A stretch of DNA of 64,000 nt from JANRKB01 sp033763695 (GCA_033763695.1 JANRKB010000056.1:5423-69422); one strand, 5' to 3'; numbered from the stretch's first letter, positions 16,901 through 25,954 are shown. Notes: generated by a model not told the origin, from the letters alone. Made by a program: numbers and translations.

Positions 16901-18637
16901 ATGAGCCTCACCTCTGCCATCGAGATCGGGCGTTCCGCGTTGGCGGCGAGCCAACTCGGCCTGCAGATCGCCGGCAACAACATCGCCAACGCGGGCACTG
17001 CGGGGTACAGCCGCCAGGTCGGCTACATGCAGCCGCTGAGCGGCGACTATCCGGGCAATCGGCTGAGCGTGGGTCGCGGCGTCACGATCGCGGATGTGCG
17101 TCGCCAGGTGGACAACGCGCTGCAATCACGCCTGTGGAAGGGCACGAGCGATGATGCCGCCGCCCAGCAGTCGCTGGGGATCTTGAGCCAGATCGAGACC
17201 ACGCTGGGCGAACTGACGGGCAATGACCTGTCGACGCAGCTCTCGGCGTTCTTCAACTCGTGGTCCGAGCGGGCCAACCTCAGCAAGTCATCATCGGTCG
17301 TCGTGCAGCAGGGTGCCCAGCTCGCCGAGTTCGTCCGCGGCATCCGCAGCGACCTGCAGGACCAGAAGACGCAACTGGACAACGACCTCAACGCGCTGAC
17401 GACCAAGGCCAACGACCTGCTCACGAACGTCGCCGGGCTGAACAAGGCGATCAGCCAGAGCGAGGGCGGCGGCACCACCGCCAACAGCCTGCGCGACCAG
17501 CGCGACATGGCCATCACCGAACTCTCCAAGTTGATGGATGTTTCGACGCAGGAGCGGCCGGGCGGCATGGTCGATGTGTTCGTCGGCTCCACGCCGGTCA
17601 TCCTCGGCGGCGACTCGCGCGGGCTCGTGGTTGATCGCCAGACCACCAACGGCGTGACCAGCGTCAGCATCCGCACCGTCGCCAGCCCCGAGACTGTGCC
17701 GGTGACCAGCGGCAAGATCGGTGCAACACTGTCGGCCCGCAACGGCGACATCGATACGACGATTCAGAATCTGGACGACATCACGGCACAGGTGATCTTC
17801 CAGACCAATCGCATCCACAGCCAGAGCAGCAACAAGAACGGACTGACCAGTCTGCTGGGCACGCTGGCGATCCCGTCGGTCGATCACACCGTGCCGTTCA
17901 ACGACCCGGCGAACACGACGTTCAGCCAGTTGCCGTTCAAGGCGGTCAACGGTGGCTTCTACATCAACGTGAAGCAGGCGTCGACGGGCGCGGTGAACAG
18001 CGTTCGGATCGATGTGGACCTCGACGGCATCACGGCGACGGGCACGACGGGCACTGCCAATGACGCAACGCCCGAGAGCATCCGCGCGACGCTGGATGCA
18101 GTGCCCGGGATCGACGCGACGTGGGACGCCCAAGGCCGCCTGCAACTGAACGCGCAGGCCGGCTTTGAGTACACGCTGTCGGACGATTCGTCGGGAGTGC
18201 TGGCGGTGATGGGCGTCAACACGTTCTTCAGCGGCAGCAACGCGGGCGACATTGCGGTGCGCTCCGACCTGAAGACCACCCCAGACATGCTGCAGATCGG
18301 GCGCACGCAGAATGGCAAGTTCGTCGAGAACGCGGGCGCACTGCTGGCGGCGGGGCTCAAGGACGCGAAGATCAGCGCGCTGGGCGATCGCAGCATCACC
18401 AACGCGTGGATCGATTCGGTGAACGCGCTGGCGACGCGGACGTCGGGAGCGCAGACCGCCGCGACTAGCGCGGCCGCGGTCAAGGGATCGCTCGAAGCCC
18501 AGCGTGCGACGCTCAGCGGCGTGAGCATTGACGAGGAATCGATCAACCTCATGAACTACCAGCGGCAGTACCAGGGCGCGGCCCGGGTGATCGACGTGGC
18601 GAACAAACTGCTCGATTCGTTGATGCAGTTGGTGTAG
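16901..18637 (+). CDS. flgK: Flagellar hook-associated protein 1
   Basis: First protein of the hook-filament junction. 578 residues. The N-terminal rod/hook motif is LQIAGNNIANAGTAGYSRQV (residues about 24-43). The C-terminal segment ends INLMNYQRQYQGAARVIDVA followed by a leucine-rich D0 helix, as expected for FlgK. The middle (about 300-480) is variable and surface exposed. Preceded by an A+T-rich repeat gap and followed by another one before flgL. Confidence 0.95.
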   Translation: MSLTSAIEIGRSALAASQLGLQIAGNNIANAGTAGYSRQVGYMQPLSGDYPGNRLSVGRGVTIADVRRQVDNALQSRLWKGTSDDAAAQQSLGILSQIETTLGELTGNDLSTQLSAFFNSWSERANLSKSSSVVVQQGAQLAEFVRGIRSDLQDQKTQLDNDLNALTTKANDLLTNVAGLNKAISQSEGGGTTANSLRDQRDMAITELSKLMDVSTQERPGGMVDVFVGSTPVILGGDSRGLVVDRQTTNGVTSVSIRTVASPETVPVTSGKIGATLSARNGDIDTTIQNLDDITAQVIFQTNRIHSQSSNKNGLTSLLGTLAIPSVDHTVPFNDPANTTFSQLPFKAVNGGFYINVKQASTGAVNSVRIDVDLDGITATGTTGTANDATPESIRATLDAVPGIDATWDAQGRLQLNAQAGFEYTLSDDSSGVLAVMGVNTFFSGSNAGDIAVRSDLKTTPDMLQIGRTQNGKFVENAGALLAAGLKDAKISALGDRSITNAWIDSVNALATRTSGAQTAATSAAAVKGSLEAQRATLSGVSIDEESINLMNYQRQYQGAARVIDVANKLLDSLMQLV

Positions 18638-18642
18638 AGACA

Positions 18643-18730
18643 AATGGCCAAAGACCAAATGCCAAATTGCCAAATCGATACCAAGGCCTTTGGCCATTTG
18701 GGAGTTTGTGATTTGGCCATTTCGAGTGTT
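18643..18730. repeat. AAATGCC heptads and inverted repeat before flgL
   Basis: AAATGGCCAAAGACCAAATG and neighbours on the left pair with GGCCTTTGGCCATTTGGG on the right. Units AAATGCC and AAATTGCC are the complement of the GGCATTT members of the heptamer family. The layout matches the flgN-flgK gap. Confidence 0.65.
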
Positions 18731-18756
18731 GCGATCTCCACGCCGGAGGCCCAGTT

Positions 18757-20808
18757 GTGACCACCCTTCCCAGCGGCATCGGCCGCGTGCCAAACCTGTT
18801 GATCAATCAGTTGTCGCTGGCGAACCTGACGCGCACGAATCTTGATCTGTTGCGCGTGCAGGAACAGTTGATGACCCAGAAGCAGGTGAATCGCCCGAGC
18901 GACGATGCCGTCAAGGCGGCGAGCATCAGCGTGCTGAACGATCGCCTGAATCGCAGCGACCAACGCAAGCGGAACCTGCAGCACGCCGAGGCCGCGATCG
19001 GACAGCTCGATTCGGCGATGGCGGAGGTGTACAACATCGCGCTTGAGGGCAAGGACATCGCGTCTCAGATGGCCTCGACCTTGAACACCGCGGGCGATCG
19101 CGCGGCACAGGCCAAGATTGTCGACCAGCTCCTCAACAGCCTGCTCAATCAGGCCAACGGCCAGTCGGTCGCGGGCTATATGTTCGGCGGCAGCCAGACC
19201 GGGACGGCACCGATGGTCGAGTTCAACGGCGCGTATCGCTACATGGGCGACGGCAACGGCGTGACCACGGACCTGGGCATGTTCAGCAGCGTCCCGATCA
19301 CGCTGGGCGGCAGTTCGGCCATCGGCGGCGTCTCGTCACGCATCAAGGGCTCGGTCGACCTGAACCCCGGCCTCTCGGGCTCCACACGCCTGGCGGACAT
19401 GCTTGGCAATCGCGGCGCGGGCGTCACACTCGGCACGATTGAAATGAGCATCAACGGCGGCGCGCGGATCAGCATCGATCTCGCCGGGGCCGACACCGCC
19501 CAGGACATCGACGACAAGATCACCAGCGCGATCAAGGCCTACGAGACGGCCAACAGCACCACGGTGCTTGCCCCTGCGGGCATCAGCGTCAGCGGCGATC
19601 ACTTCACCGTCAATGTCGCCGGCGCGAACACCATCGACTTCTATGACCCCGGCACCGGCGTGACGGCACAGGATCTGGGCCTCGCGGGACTGACCTTCAA
19701 CAGCGGCAACGCCAACGCGCTGGATGCACAGCCCAAGCTGACGTGGCAGACATCGATCGGCCAGTTGCAGGGCGTCTCGGGTGCGCTGGGTCAGATCAAG
19801 ATCAACAACGCCGGCAAGTCGGCGATCATCAACCTCGGCTCGGCGGGCACGCTGCAGGATGTCCGCAACCTCATCGAGGGCGCGGGGCTGGGTGTGCGTG
19901 TGGAGATCAATGACGCAGGCAACGGTATCGACATCTTCAGCGAGGTCTCGGGCGGCAAGAAGCAGGCCTTGTCCATCGAGGAAGTGAGCGGACAGAACTC
20001 CACCGCGACGCGGCTGGGCATCCGTTCGCTGGCCGCGACGACCGCGATCAGCGACTTCAACGAAGGCCGCGGCGTGCGGATCGTCAACAACGTGACCGAT
20101 CCGACGACGGGCACGGCGACCTATGCCCTCAACAAGGACTTCACGATCACGCTTGGCAATGCGGCGGCGACCAGGATCAGCGTGGATCTGAGGCCGCAGG
20201 ACATGGCGAGCGTCGCGACGATCATCGCGCGGATCAATGCCGAGGCGGGGCCGCAGCTGGCGGCCGCGGGCCTGGCGGGCACGGACCTGGTCGCGGGGCT
20301 GTCCGACGGCGGCAACGGCATCGTGCTGACGCAGAACAACACGTTTACCAACCCCATCAGCGTGGCGAAGGAGAACAACTCCAACGCCGCGGAGGATCTG
20401 GGGTTCCTGGGCGGGACGTACAACGCGGGCAGCGCAAGTTTCACGGGTGAGGATCGCGCAAAGGTGCGCGTGGACAATCTGTTTACGCGCCTGATTGACC
20501 TGCGCGATTCGCTCAACGCCAATGACACGGTGGGCATCACGCGGGCGGCGGAGGACCTGCAGCAGGTGATTGACAAGATCACGCTGACGCGCGGTGAGGT
20601 GGGCGGATACGGAAAGGCCGTGGATTTCGCCACCACTGTGGAAGAAGACCGTGCAACGGTGGACAAAAAGGTGCGGAGCGAGCTGCAGGACGTGGATTTC
20701 ACGGAGGCGGCGACGCGGTACAGCCTGCTTCAGACACAACTGAATGCGGGAATGCAGGTGACGGGACGAATCTCGGCACGGACTTTGCTGGACTTCCTTT
20801 CGACGTGA
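18757..20808 (+). CDS. flgL: Flagellar hook-associated protein 3 (hook-filament junction)
   Basis: 683 residues, much longer than the roughly 300 of enteric FlgL. The flagellin-like N-terminal helix (RTNLDLLRVQEQLMTQKQVN) and the C-terminal helix (RYSLLQTQLNAGMQVTGRIS) are conserved. The extra length lies in the middle, where at least two hook-IN-like repeats are seen (GTIEMSINGGARISIDLAGA; GQIKINNAGKSAIINLGSAG). It starts at GTG 18757 with GGAGG nine bases upstream. It acts after FlgK to seat the filament. Confidence 0.92.
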   Translation: MTTLPSGIGRVPNLLINQLSLANLTRTNLDLLRVQEQLMTQKQVNRPSDDAVKAASISVLNDRLNRSDQRKRNLQHAEAAIGQLDSAMAEVYNIALEGKDIASQMASTLNTAGDRAAQAKIVDQLLNSLLNQANGQSVAGYMFGGSQTGTAPMVEFNGAYRYMGDGNGVTTDLGMFSSVPITLGGSSAIGGVSSRIKGSVDLNPGLSGSTRLADMLGNRGAGVTLGTIEMSINGGARISIDLAGADTAQDIDDKITSAIKAYETANSTTVLAPAGISVSGDHFTVNVAGANTIDFYDPGTGVTAQDLGLAGLTFNSGNANALDAQPKLTWQTSIGQLQGVSGALGQIKINNAGKSAIINLGSAGTLQDVRNLIEGAGLGVRVEINDAGNGIDIFSEVSGGKKQALSIEEVSGQNSTATRLGIRSLAATTAISDFNEGRGVRIVNNVTDPTTGTATYALNKDFTITLGNAAATRISVDLRPQDMASVATIIARINAEAGPQLAAAGLAGTDLVAGLSDGGNGIVLTQNNTFTNPISVAKENNSNAAEDLGFLGGTYNAGSASFTGEDRAKVRVDNLFTRLIDLRDSLNANDTVGITRAAEDLQQVIDKITLTRGEVGGYGKAVDFATTVEEDRATVDKKVRSELQDVDFTEAATRYSLLQTQLNAGMQVTGRISARTLLDFLST

Positions 20809-20979
20809 GGCGTTGCCTGCGTCGTTGATCCGTCGCCGCGCGAGAGTGCGGCACGGGAGTTGGATCGAATGGACCCGTCGCCGCCTCGACCCGGCGCGCG
20901 GGAAGACAGGACGTCGCCGCCCGGAGTGGGCGGGAAGGCGATCCAGGCAGTCAAGGTCGAGGGTTCGCGGAGCGTACCC

Positions 20980-21426
20980 ATGGACGTGAGGACGACTCGG
21001 TTTGGGGTGATTCAGATCGCCGATGATCGCGTGATCACATTCCCCAAGGGCCTTCTGGGCTTTTCGGAGTGCAAGCGCTATTGCCTGCTCGAGCCCGGGC
21101 AGGATGCGTGCTTCTTCTGGCTGCAGAGCCTGGATGACCCGGCGCTGGCGTTCGTCATCACCGACCCCATGATCTTCGTGCCTGATTACTCGGTGCCGAT
21201 CCGGCCTGAGCAGATGCGCGAGCTGAACCTCGACAAGCTGGAAGACGCGCAGGTCTTCTGCATCGTCAACAAGGTGGATCAGCAGCTGACGGGCAACTTC
21301 CAAGGCCCGCTGGTGATCAACACCATCAACAAGATCGGAGAACAGATGGTCGTGGCCGAGAAGCGGTGGACCACGCGTCACCCGCTGATGAAGGTCGCGC
21401 AGCCCGCCCAGGCCATGTCGGCCTGA
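20980..21426 (+). CDS. fliW: Flagellar assembly factor FliW
   Basis: 148 residues. The FliW core is intact: TTRFGVIQIADDRVITFPKG, then LLGFSECKRYCLLEP, and the hydrophobic LAFVITDPMIFVPDY. FliW binds CsrA and relieves its repression of flagellin translation; flagellin in turn sequesters FliW. Here csrA is the next gene and two flagellin genes follow. I chose ATG 20980 (GGAG eight bases upstream) because it gives the family N-terminus; in-frame ATG 20869, also with GGAG, would add 37 proline-rich residues. Confidence 0.93.
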   Translation: MDVRTTRFGVIQIADDRVITFPKGLLGFSECKRYCLLEPGQDACFFWLQSLDDPALAFVITDPMIFVPDYSVPIRPEQMRELNLDKLEDAQVFCIVNKVDQQLTGNFQGPLVINTINKIGEQMVVAEKRWTTRHPLMKVAQPAQAMSA

Positions 21427-21609
21427 CGATGGGTGGAGACGGTTTCAAGGCCGAGACACGGGAACGGAAGCCCGGCGGCCCGCAACGTATGCAACTGTTG
21501 ACTTTCCAACTTCAGTCTCTCAACCAGCCGGCGTGCGCCATCTGTTGCACGTCGAGCCAAGGCGCCGCGACGCATCGTGCGCTCGTCGCGCCACGCAAGG
21601 AGGCGGTTC

Positions 21610-22053
21610 ATGCTGGTGCTTTCCCGTCAACGCGACGAGACCATCATGATCGGGGACGACATCGAGATCACCGTCGTGGACATCCGCGGCGACAAGGTCC
21701 GTCTGGGCATCAACGCACCAACCAAGATCGCCGTACACCGCAAGGAGGTGTACGAGGCGATCCGCAAGGAGAACGAGCAGGCCGCGTTGGCGGCGGGCGA
21801 CGGTCTGCCGAGCGTGAATGGTGCGAAGCCCGGGGATCATGGTTCAGGAATCAGGCCCGGGCCTCAGCGCTCGCGGCCCAGTGCGACCAGCCGACTGGCC
21901 GCGGGCAGCACGCCCATGGAGACGCCGGTGGACGCACCGATCGATCTGGCGGGGCGTTCGGCCGAGCCGATTCCCATCACGCGTTCATCACCCCCGCCCG
22001 GAGTCGGGCCGGCGGGCATCGTCAAGCCACCCGCGGCCGTGAAGCGCGGTTGA
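21610..22053 (+). CDS. csrA: CsrA translational regulator with long C-terminal extension
   Basis: 147 residues. The first 62 or so are a complete CsrA: MLVLSRQRDETIMIGDDIEI, VRLGINAPTKIAVHRKEVYE, with Arg near position 44 for RNA contact replaced here by the local RLGINAP context common in the family. CsrA dimers bind ANGGA motifs, often blocking Shine-Dalgarno sequences. About 80 further residues are rich in Pro, Ser, Gly and Arg and look disordered; most CsrA proteins stop near residue 60-75. GGAGG precedes ATG 21610. The neighbours are fliW upstream and flagellin 85 bases downstream. Confidence 0.95.
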   Translation: MLVLSRQRDETIMIGDDIEITVVDIRGDKVRLGINAPTKIAVHRKEVYEAIRKENEQAALAAGDGLPSVNGAKPGDHGSGIRPGPQRSRPSATSRLAAGSTPMETPVDAPIDLAGRSAEPIPITRSSPPPGVGPAGIVKPPAAVKRG

Positions 22054-22092
22054 TGACCTCGAACCAGTCGAATACCAGCGGCACACACGCAC

Positions 22093-22141
22093 ACGGACTT
22101 CTCGAACTCGCTAACTCGCGCAATCACGGAGGATTGCAATG
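22093..22141 (+). promoter_or_regulatory. Predicted CsrA target in the leader of flagellin 1
   Basis: GCAATC (22120-22125) and GATTGC (22132-22137) form a perfect 6-bp stem whose six-base loop, ACGGAG, holds the ANGGA motif and part of the Shine-Dalgarno. The start codon is at 22139. A second ACGGA lies at 22093-22097, 33 bases upstream, so one CsrA dimer could bridge both. The geometry matches known CsrA repression sites; binding itself is inferred. Confidence 0.7.
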
Positions 22142-23674
22142 ACACGGATCAACACCAACATCCCGAGCGTCATCGCCCAGTCAAACCTGTCGCGAACGCA
22201 GAAGGAACTTCAGGTCCGCTTCGAGCGACTCAGCACCGGCCTGCGCATCAATCGCGGTTCGGATGACCCCGCCGGCCTGATCATCTCCGAGCGACTGCGC
22301 TCGGACGTGCAGGGCGTGAGCACGGGCATCAAGAACTCGGATCGCGCCTCGAGCGTCATCTCGACGACCGAAGCCGCACTGTCTGAGATCAGCGACCTGC
22401 TCAACTCGATCAAGAGCCTGATCGTCGAGGCGGCCAACACCGGCGGTAACTCCGCCGATGAACGCAACGCCAACCAGCTGCAGATCGACTCGGCCATCGA
22501 CTCGATCACCCGAATCTCCAACACCGCGAGCTTCGGCGGGCTCAAGCTGCTCAATGGCGGCCTGGACTACCGACTCTCGGGCCAGAACATCGGCGAGATC
22601 ACCAAGGCCAGCGTCACCGGCGCCAGCCTCGTCAACGCCTCCAACATCAAGGTGGACGTCGATGTCGTGGCCTCGGCCCAGACCGCGGGCCTCTTCTATC
22701 AGGGCGGCACGCCGGCGGGCACCATCCTGTCGAAGATGACGATCGAAGTCGCCGGCAATCGCGGCGTGCAGGTGATCAACATCGCCTCGGGCACCACGCT
22801 CGCGGCCCTGCAGGCCTCGATCAACCAGCTCACGCCGCTGACGGGCGTCAAGGCTTCGCTGGTTAACGGCAACGCCAACTCGGGCCTGGCCTTCAAGTCT
22901 GAACTGTTCGGCAGCGACCAGTTCGTCTCGGTCAAGCGTCTGGGCAAGCCGGCAACCGGCGACTCGTTCGTTCTCAAGAGCCTGTCCAATAACGCCGCCG
23001 TGCCCACAACGTTCAACTGGGCCTCGGGCTCGCTGAGCTCGGCGGAGATCGACTACGGGCAGGATGTCAGCGCTCTGATCAACGGCAACCTCGCCAGCGG
23101 GCGCGGGCTGAACGTGAGCATCAACTCGTCGGCTCTGTCGCTGGACCTGAACCTGGCGCAAGCGTTTGCCACCAACCCGACCGCGACGAACTCGACCTTC
23201 TACATCACCGGTGGCGGCGCGCTGTTCCAGCTTGGTCAGGATGTGACCGCGCTGCAGCAGGCCAACGTGGGCGTGCGGTCCGTCGCCGCGTCGAGCCTAG
23301 GTGGCACGCTCATCAACGGCACGCAGGAATACCTGTCGAGCCTCAAGAGCGGCCAGAACTACTCGATCTCCAACAGCGTCCAGCGGCGTGACTTCACCGG
23401 CGCCAACGACATCCTGCAGACCGCGATCGACGAGATCTCGATCCTGCGAGGCCGAATCGGCGCGTTTGAGCGCAACGTCCTGCAGACCAACACGCGTTCG
23501 CTGCAGACGGCGCTTGAGAATCTGACGGCCAGCAGCAGCGCGATCCGCGATGCTGACTTCGCGACGGAAACCTCGGGCCTGACCCGCGCTCAGATCCTGA
23601 GCAGTTCGGGCACGCAGGTGCTGTCGCTGGCCAACCAGCAGTCCAACAACGTGCTCCAGTTGCTCCAGCGCTGA
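22139..23674 (+). CDS. fliC: Flagellin (copy 1)
   Basis: 511 residues. The conserved N-terminal D0/D1 region reads MTRINTNIPSVIAQSNLSRT with the ERLSTGLRINRGSDDPAGL segment near 30-48. The C-terminal region reads SSSAIRDADFATETSGLTRA and ends in VLQLLQR. The variable centre (about 170-400) contains flagellin hook-IN-like repeats. It is probably exported by the flagellar type III apparatus with no signal peptide. Translation starts within a hairpin resembling a CsrA site. A terminator-like inverted repeat follows at 23716, so it may be transcribed separately from copy 2. Confidence 0.96.
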   Translation: MTRINTNIPSVIAQSNLSRTQKELQVRFERLSTGLRINRGSDDPAGLIISERLRSDVQGVSTGIKNSDRASSVISTTEAALSEISDLLNSIKSLIVEAANTGGNSADERNANQLQIDSAIDSITRISNTASFGGLKLLNGGLDYRLSGQNIGEITKASVTGASLVNASNIKVDVDVVASAQTAGLFYQGGTPAGTILSKMTIEVAGNRGVQVINIASGTTLAALQASINQLTPLTGVKASLVNGNANSGLAFKSELFGSDQFVSVKRLGKPATGDSFVLKSLSNNAAVPTTFNWASGSLSSAEIDYGQDVSALINGNLASGRGLNVSINSSALSLDLNLAQAFATNPTATNSTFYITGGGALFQLGQDVTALQQANVGVRSVAASSLGGTLINGTQEYLSSLKSGQNYSISNSVQRRDFTGANDILQTAIDEISILRGRIGAFERNVLQTNTRSLQTALENLTASSSAIRDADFATETSGLTRAQILSSSGTQVLSLANQQSNNVLQLLQR

Positions 23675-23715
23675 TCGCTGAAGTAACGCCGGACCCGACA
23701 TCTCACGCACCAAGC

Positions 23716-23746
23716 AACGCCCGCGGCCCAACCGGCCCGGGCGTTT
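23716..23746 (+). terminator. Intrinsic terminator after flagellin 1
   Basis: AACGCCCG...CGGGCGTTTT with a GC-rich interior of CGGCC/GGCC, followed by T residues, 42 bases after the flagellin 1 stop. Confidence 0.75.
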
Positions 23747-23888
23747 TCGCTGCGCCGCGGTTGAGAATGCCGCGCCGAGATGCCGCCTGAACCGGGCCAA
23801 GGTCCGGAATAACGGTCTTGAGGCCCGTAAACGCGCGGAAACCGCGCGATAGGCAGCCCGATTCCGGGGGTAACTCCAGAAAATCGGG

Positions 23889-23925
23889 TCAAACTCTTTC
23901 AGTCCGACTGAATCGACTCGTTTGA
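23889..23925 (+). promoter_or_regulatory. Nested inverted repeats in the flagellin 2 leader
   Basis: TCAAAC (23889-23894) pairs with GTTTGA (23920-23925), and inside it TTCAGT (23898-23903) pairs with ACTGAA (23907-23912). It is A+T-richer than the flanks and could be an operator or an RNA stem. Confidence 0.45.
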
Positions 23926-24039
23926 GACGCCGATGCCCGTGATGCACGCGATTGTCCGGGCGGTCCGGAACGTCGGGTGTGTCCGAGCGAAAGCCCGGAC
24001 GTGGGCAGGGCGGCGTGCCGCCGGGCCCGCACAGCGGAT

Positions 24040-24131
24040 TCGTCGAAGGACCGACGAGTTCGCCGAGTGGTTCTGGCGGCGTTCACCTTCACGGGGGCGT
24101 CCGGCCTGCAAGTTCACGGAGGATCTCAATG
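24040..24131 (+). promoter_or_regulatory. Predicted CsrA target in the leader of flagellin 2
   Basis: TCGTCG (24040-24045) and CGACGA (24052-24057) form a perfect 6-bp stem with the six-base loop AAGGAC, containing the AAGGA version of the CsrA motif. The Shine-Dalgarno of flagellin 2 is TCACGGAGGAT, the same as in flagellin 1, giving a second ANGGA about 65 bases downstream. Confidence 0.65.
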
Positions 24132-25655
24132 AGTCGCATCAACACCAACGTCTCGTCTCTGATCGCGCAGCGCGTCCTGGGCAACAACACGAACAACCTG
24201 AACTCGTCGCTCGAGCGTCTGAGCACCGGTCTCCGCATCAATCGCGGTAAGGATGACCCGGCCGGTCTGATCGCCTCCGAGCGTCTGCGTTCGGAAGCCA
24301 AGTCGCTCAACACCGCGATCAGCAACGCCGACCGCGCCGACCAGGTCTCCAACATCGCCGAAGGCGGTCTGCAGGAGATCTCGGGTCTGCTCACCGAGCT
24401 GCAGGGCCTGGTGACGGGCACGGCATCGAAGGCCGGTCTGTCGGACGATGAAAAGAAGGCAAACCAGCTGCAGGTCGACTCGATCCTCCAGACGATCGAT
24501 CGTATTTCGAGCAGCACGTCGTTCCAGGGCATCAAGCTCCTGAACGGCAACTTCGAGTTCAAGACCTCCAGCGTCGCCGCCACCGTCAGCGACTATCGCG
24601 TCAACAGCGCGAAGTTCAACGGCACCAGCCTCGCGGTTGACGTCCAGGTCACCCAGTCGGCCCAGCAGGCCGGTCAGTTCCTCTCCTTCGGTGGCGCGGC
24701 CATCGACCTGACCGCCGGTTCGAAGTTCGTCTTCGAAGTCGCCGGCAACCTCGGCTCGCGTCAGCTCGAGTTCACCTCGGGTACGACGCTGGGCACGATC
24801 GCCGCGGCCATCAACACCTTCACCGACGTGACGGGCATCAAGGCCACGGCGTCGGGCACCGGCATCAAGCTGTACAGCAAGGAGTACGGCTCGGATCAGT
24901 TCGTCTCCACCAAGGTGAGCAACGCTGGTGGTTCGGCTGGCTCGGGCATCTACGACCTTGCCGCAACCAACTTCAACGCCTCGAAGACCTCGGGCGCGAC
25001 GGCCTTCGCCTCGGCCTCCAACGCTCTGACCGACAAGGGTCAGGACGTCGGTGCGACGATCAACGGCATCGCGGCCACGGCCTCGGGCAACAACATCCGC
25101 ATCAACACCGACTTCCTTGACGTCGAAGTGACGCTCAAGACCAGCGGCTCGGGCGGCAACGCTCAGGCTCTGGGCACCGTCGGTGGCTCGGGCAACAAGG
25201 CCTTCTACATCACCGGCGGCGGCGCTGACTTCCAGCTCGCCGGTAAGGTGGATATCGCCGGTAAGGTGACGCTGGGTATCAACGACGTGGCCGTGCGTAA
25301 GCTGGGCACCTCGTCGCTGGGCTTCCTGAGCTCGCTGGGTTCTGGTCAGGCGAACAACGTCGCGACCAGCAGCAGCCTGGGTACCGCCCAGAGCATCGTC
25401 AGCGAGGCCATCAACCAGGTCTCGAGCCTCCGCGGCCGCCTCGGTGCGTTCCAGAAGAACACCGTCGGTGCGACGATCCGTAACCTCGGCGTCGCCGTCG
25501 AGAACACCACCGCGGCTCAGTCGGCCATCCGTGACGCCGACTTCGCCACGGAAACCGCTCAGCTGACCCGCTCGCAGATCCTGGTCTCGGCCTCGACGAC
25601 CGTGCTCGGTCAGGCCAACCAGGCCCCGCAGTCGGTCCTCCAGCTCCTGCGGTAA
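24129..25655 (+). CDS. fliC: Flagellin (copy 2)
   Basis: 508 residues, closely related to copy 1 at both ends (MSRINTNVSSLIAQRVLGNN; SAIRDADFATETAQLTRSQI; C-terminal VLQLLR) with a different middle, so the two probably make a filament of mixed or switched composition. The codon choice looks more uniform and highly expressed than in copy 1, with many GGT, CTG and ACC codons, suggesting this is the major filament protein. Start at ATG 24129 behind ACGGAGGAT; the frame runs open upstream to 23952 through leader sequence. A strong terminator follows. Confidence 0.96.
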   Translation: MSRINTNVSSLIAQRVLGNNTNNLNSSLERLSTGLRINRGKDDPAGLIASERLRSEAKSLNTAISNADRADQVSNIAEGGLQEISGLLTELQGLVTGTASKAGLSDDEKKANQLQVDSILQTIDRISSSTSFQGIKLLNGNFEFKTSSVAATVSDYRVNSAKFNGTSLAVDVQVTQSAQQAGQFLSFGGAAIDLTAGSKFVFEVAGNLGSRQLEFTSGTTLGTIAAAINTFTDVTGIKATASGTGIKLYSKEYGSDQFVSTKVSNAGGSAGSGIYDLAATNFNASKTSGATAFASASNALTDKGQDVGATINGIAATASGNNIRINTDFLDVEVTLKTSGSGGNAQALGTVGGSGNKAFYITGGGADFQLAGKVDIAGKVTLGINDVAVRKLGTSSLGFLSSLGSGQANNVATSSSLGTAQSIVSEAINQVSSLRGRLGAFQKNTVGATIRNLGVAVENTTAAQSAIRDADFATETAQLTRSQILVSASTTVLGQANQAPQSVLQLLR

Positions 25656-25687
25656 GTCCTGACCGCATCAATCTGATCCCGTGAACA

Positions 25688-25716
25688 AGCCCGGGCTCGC
25701 AAGAGCCCGGGTTTTT
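25688..25716 (+). terminator. Strong intrinsic terminator after flagellin 2
   Basis: CCCGGGCTC - GCAA - GAGCCCGGG followed by TTTTT, 33 bases past the stop codon. Textbook Rho-independent form, ending the flagellar block. Confidence 0.95.
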
Positions 25717-25730
25717 CGTTGGGTGAAGAA

Positions 25731-25926
<196 letters not shown>

Positions 25927-25954
25927 TCAGCCCCTCCCCGCCTACAAGTCTGCG

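Larger units (their letters stand above)
23675..24128 (+). other. Intergenic and leader region between the flagellins
   Basis: 454 bases without a gene. From left to right it holds a terminator-like inverted repeat (23716-23746), nested inverted repeats (23889-23925) and CsrA-type sequence (24040-24057 and the ACGGAGG before flagellin 2). A promoter for flagellin 2 should be here, but no convincing sigma-28 or sigma-54 consensus was found. Confidence 0.6.

Noticed and set aside
14467..16998. 843-codon minus-strand open frame
   Set aside because: Antisense to flgI, flgJ-like and flgN-like genes and crosses repeat arrays.
19336..21381. 681-codon minus-strand open frame
   Set aside because: Antisense to flgL and fliW, which have clear family features; Arg/His/Asp-rich shadow.
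23750..24040. Sigma-28 or sigma-54 promoter for flagellin 2
   Set aside because: No TAAA-N15-GCCGATAA or GG-N10-GC pattern with acceptable spacing was found.
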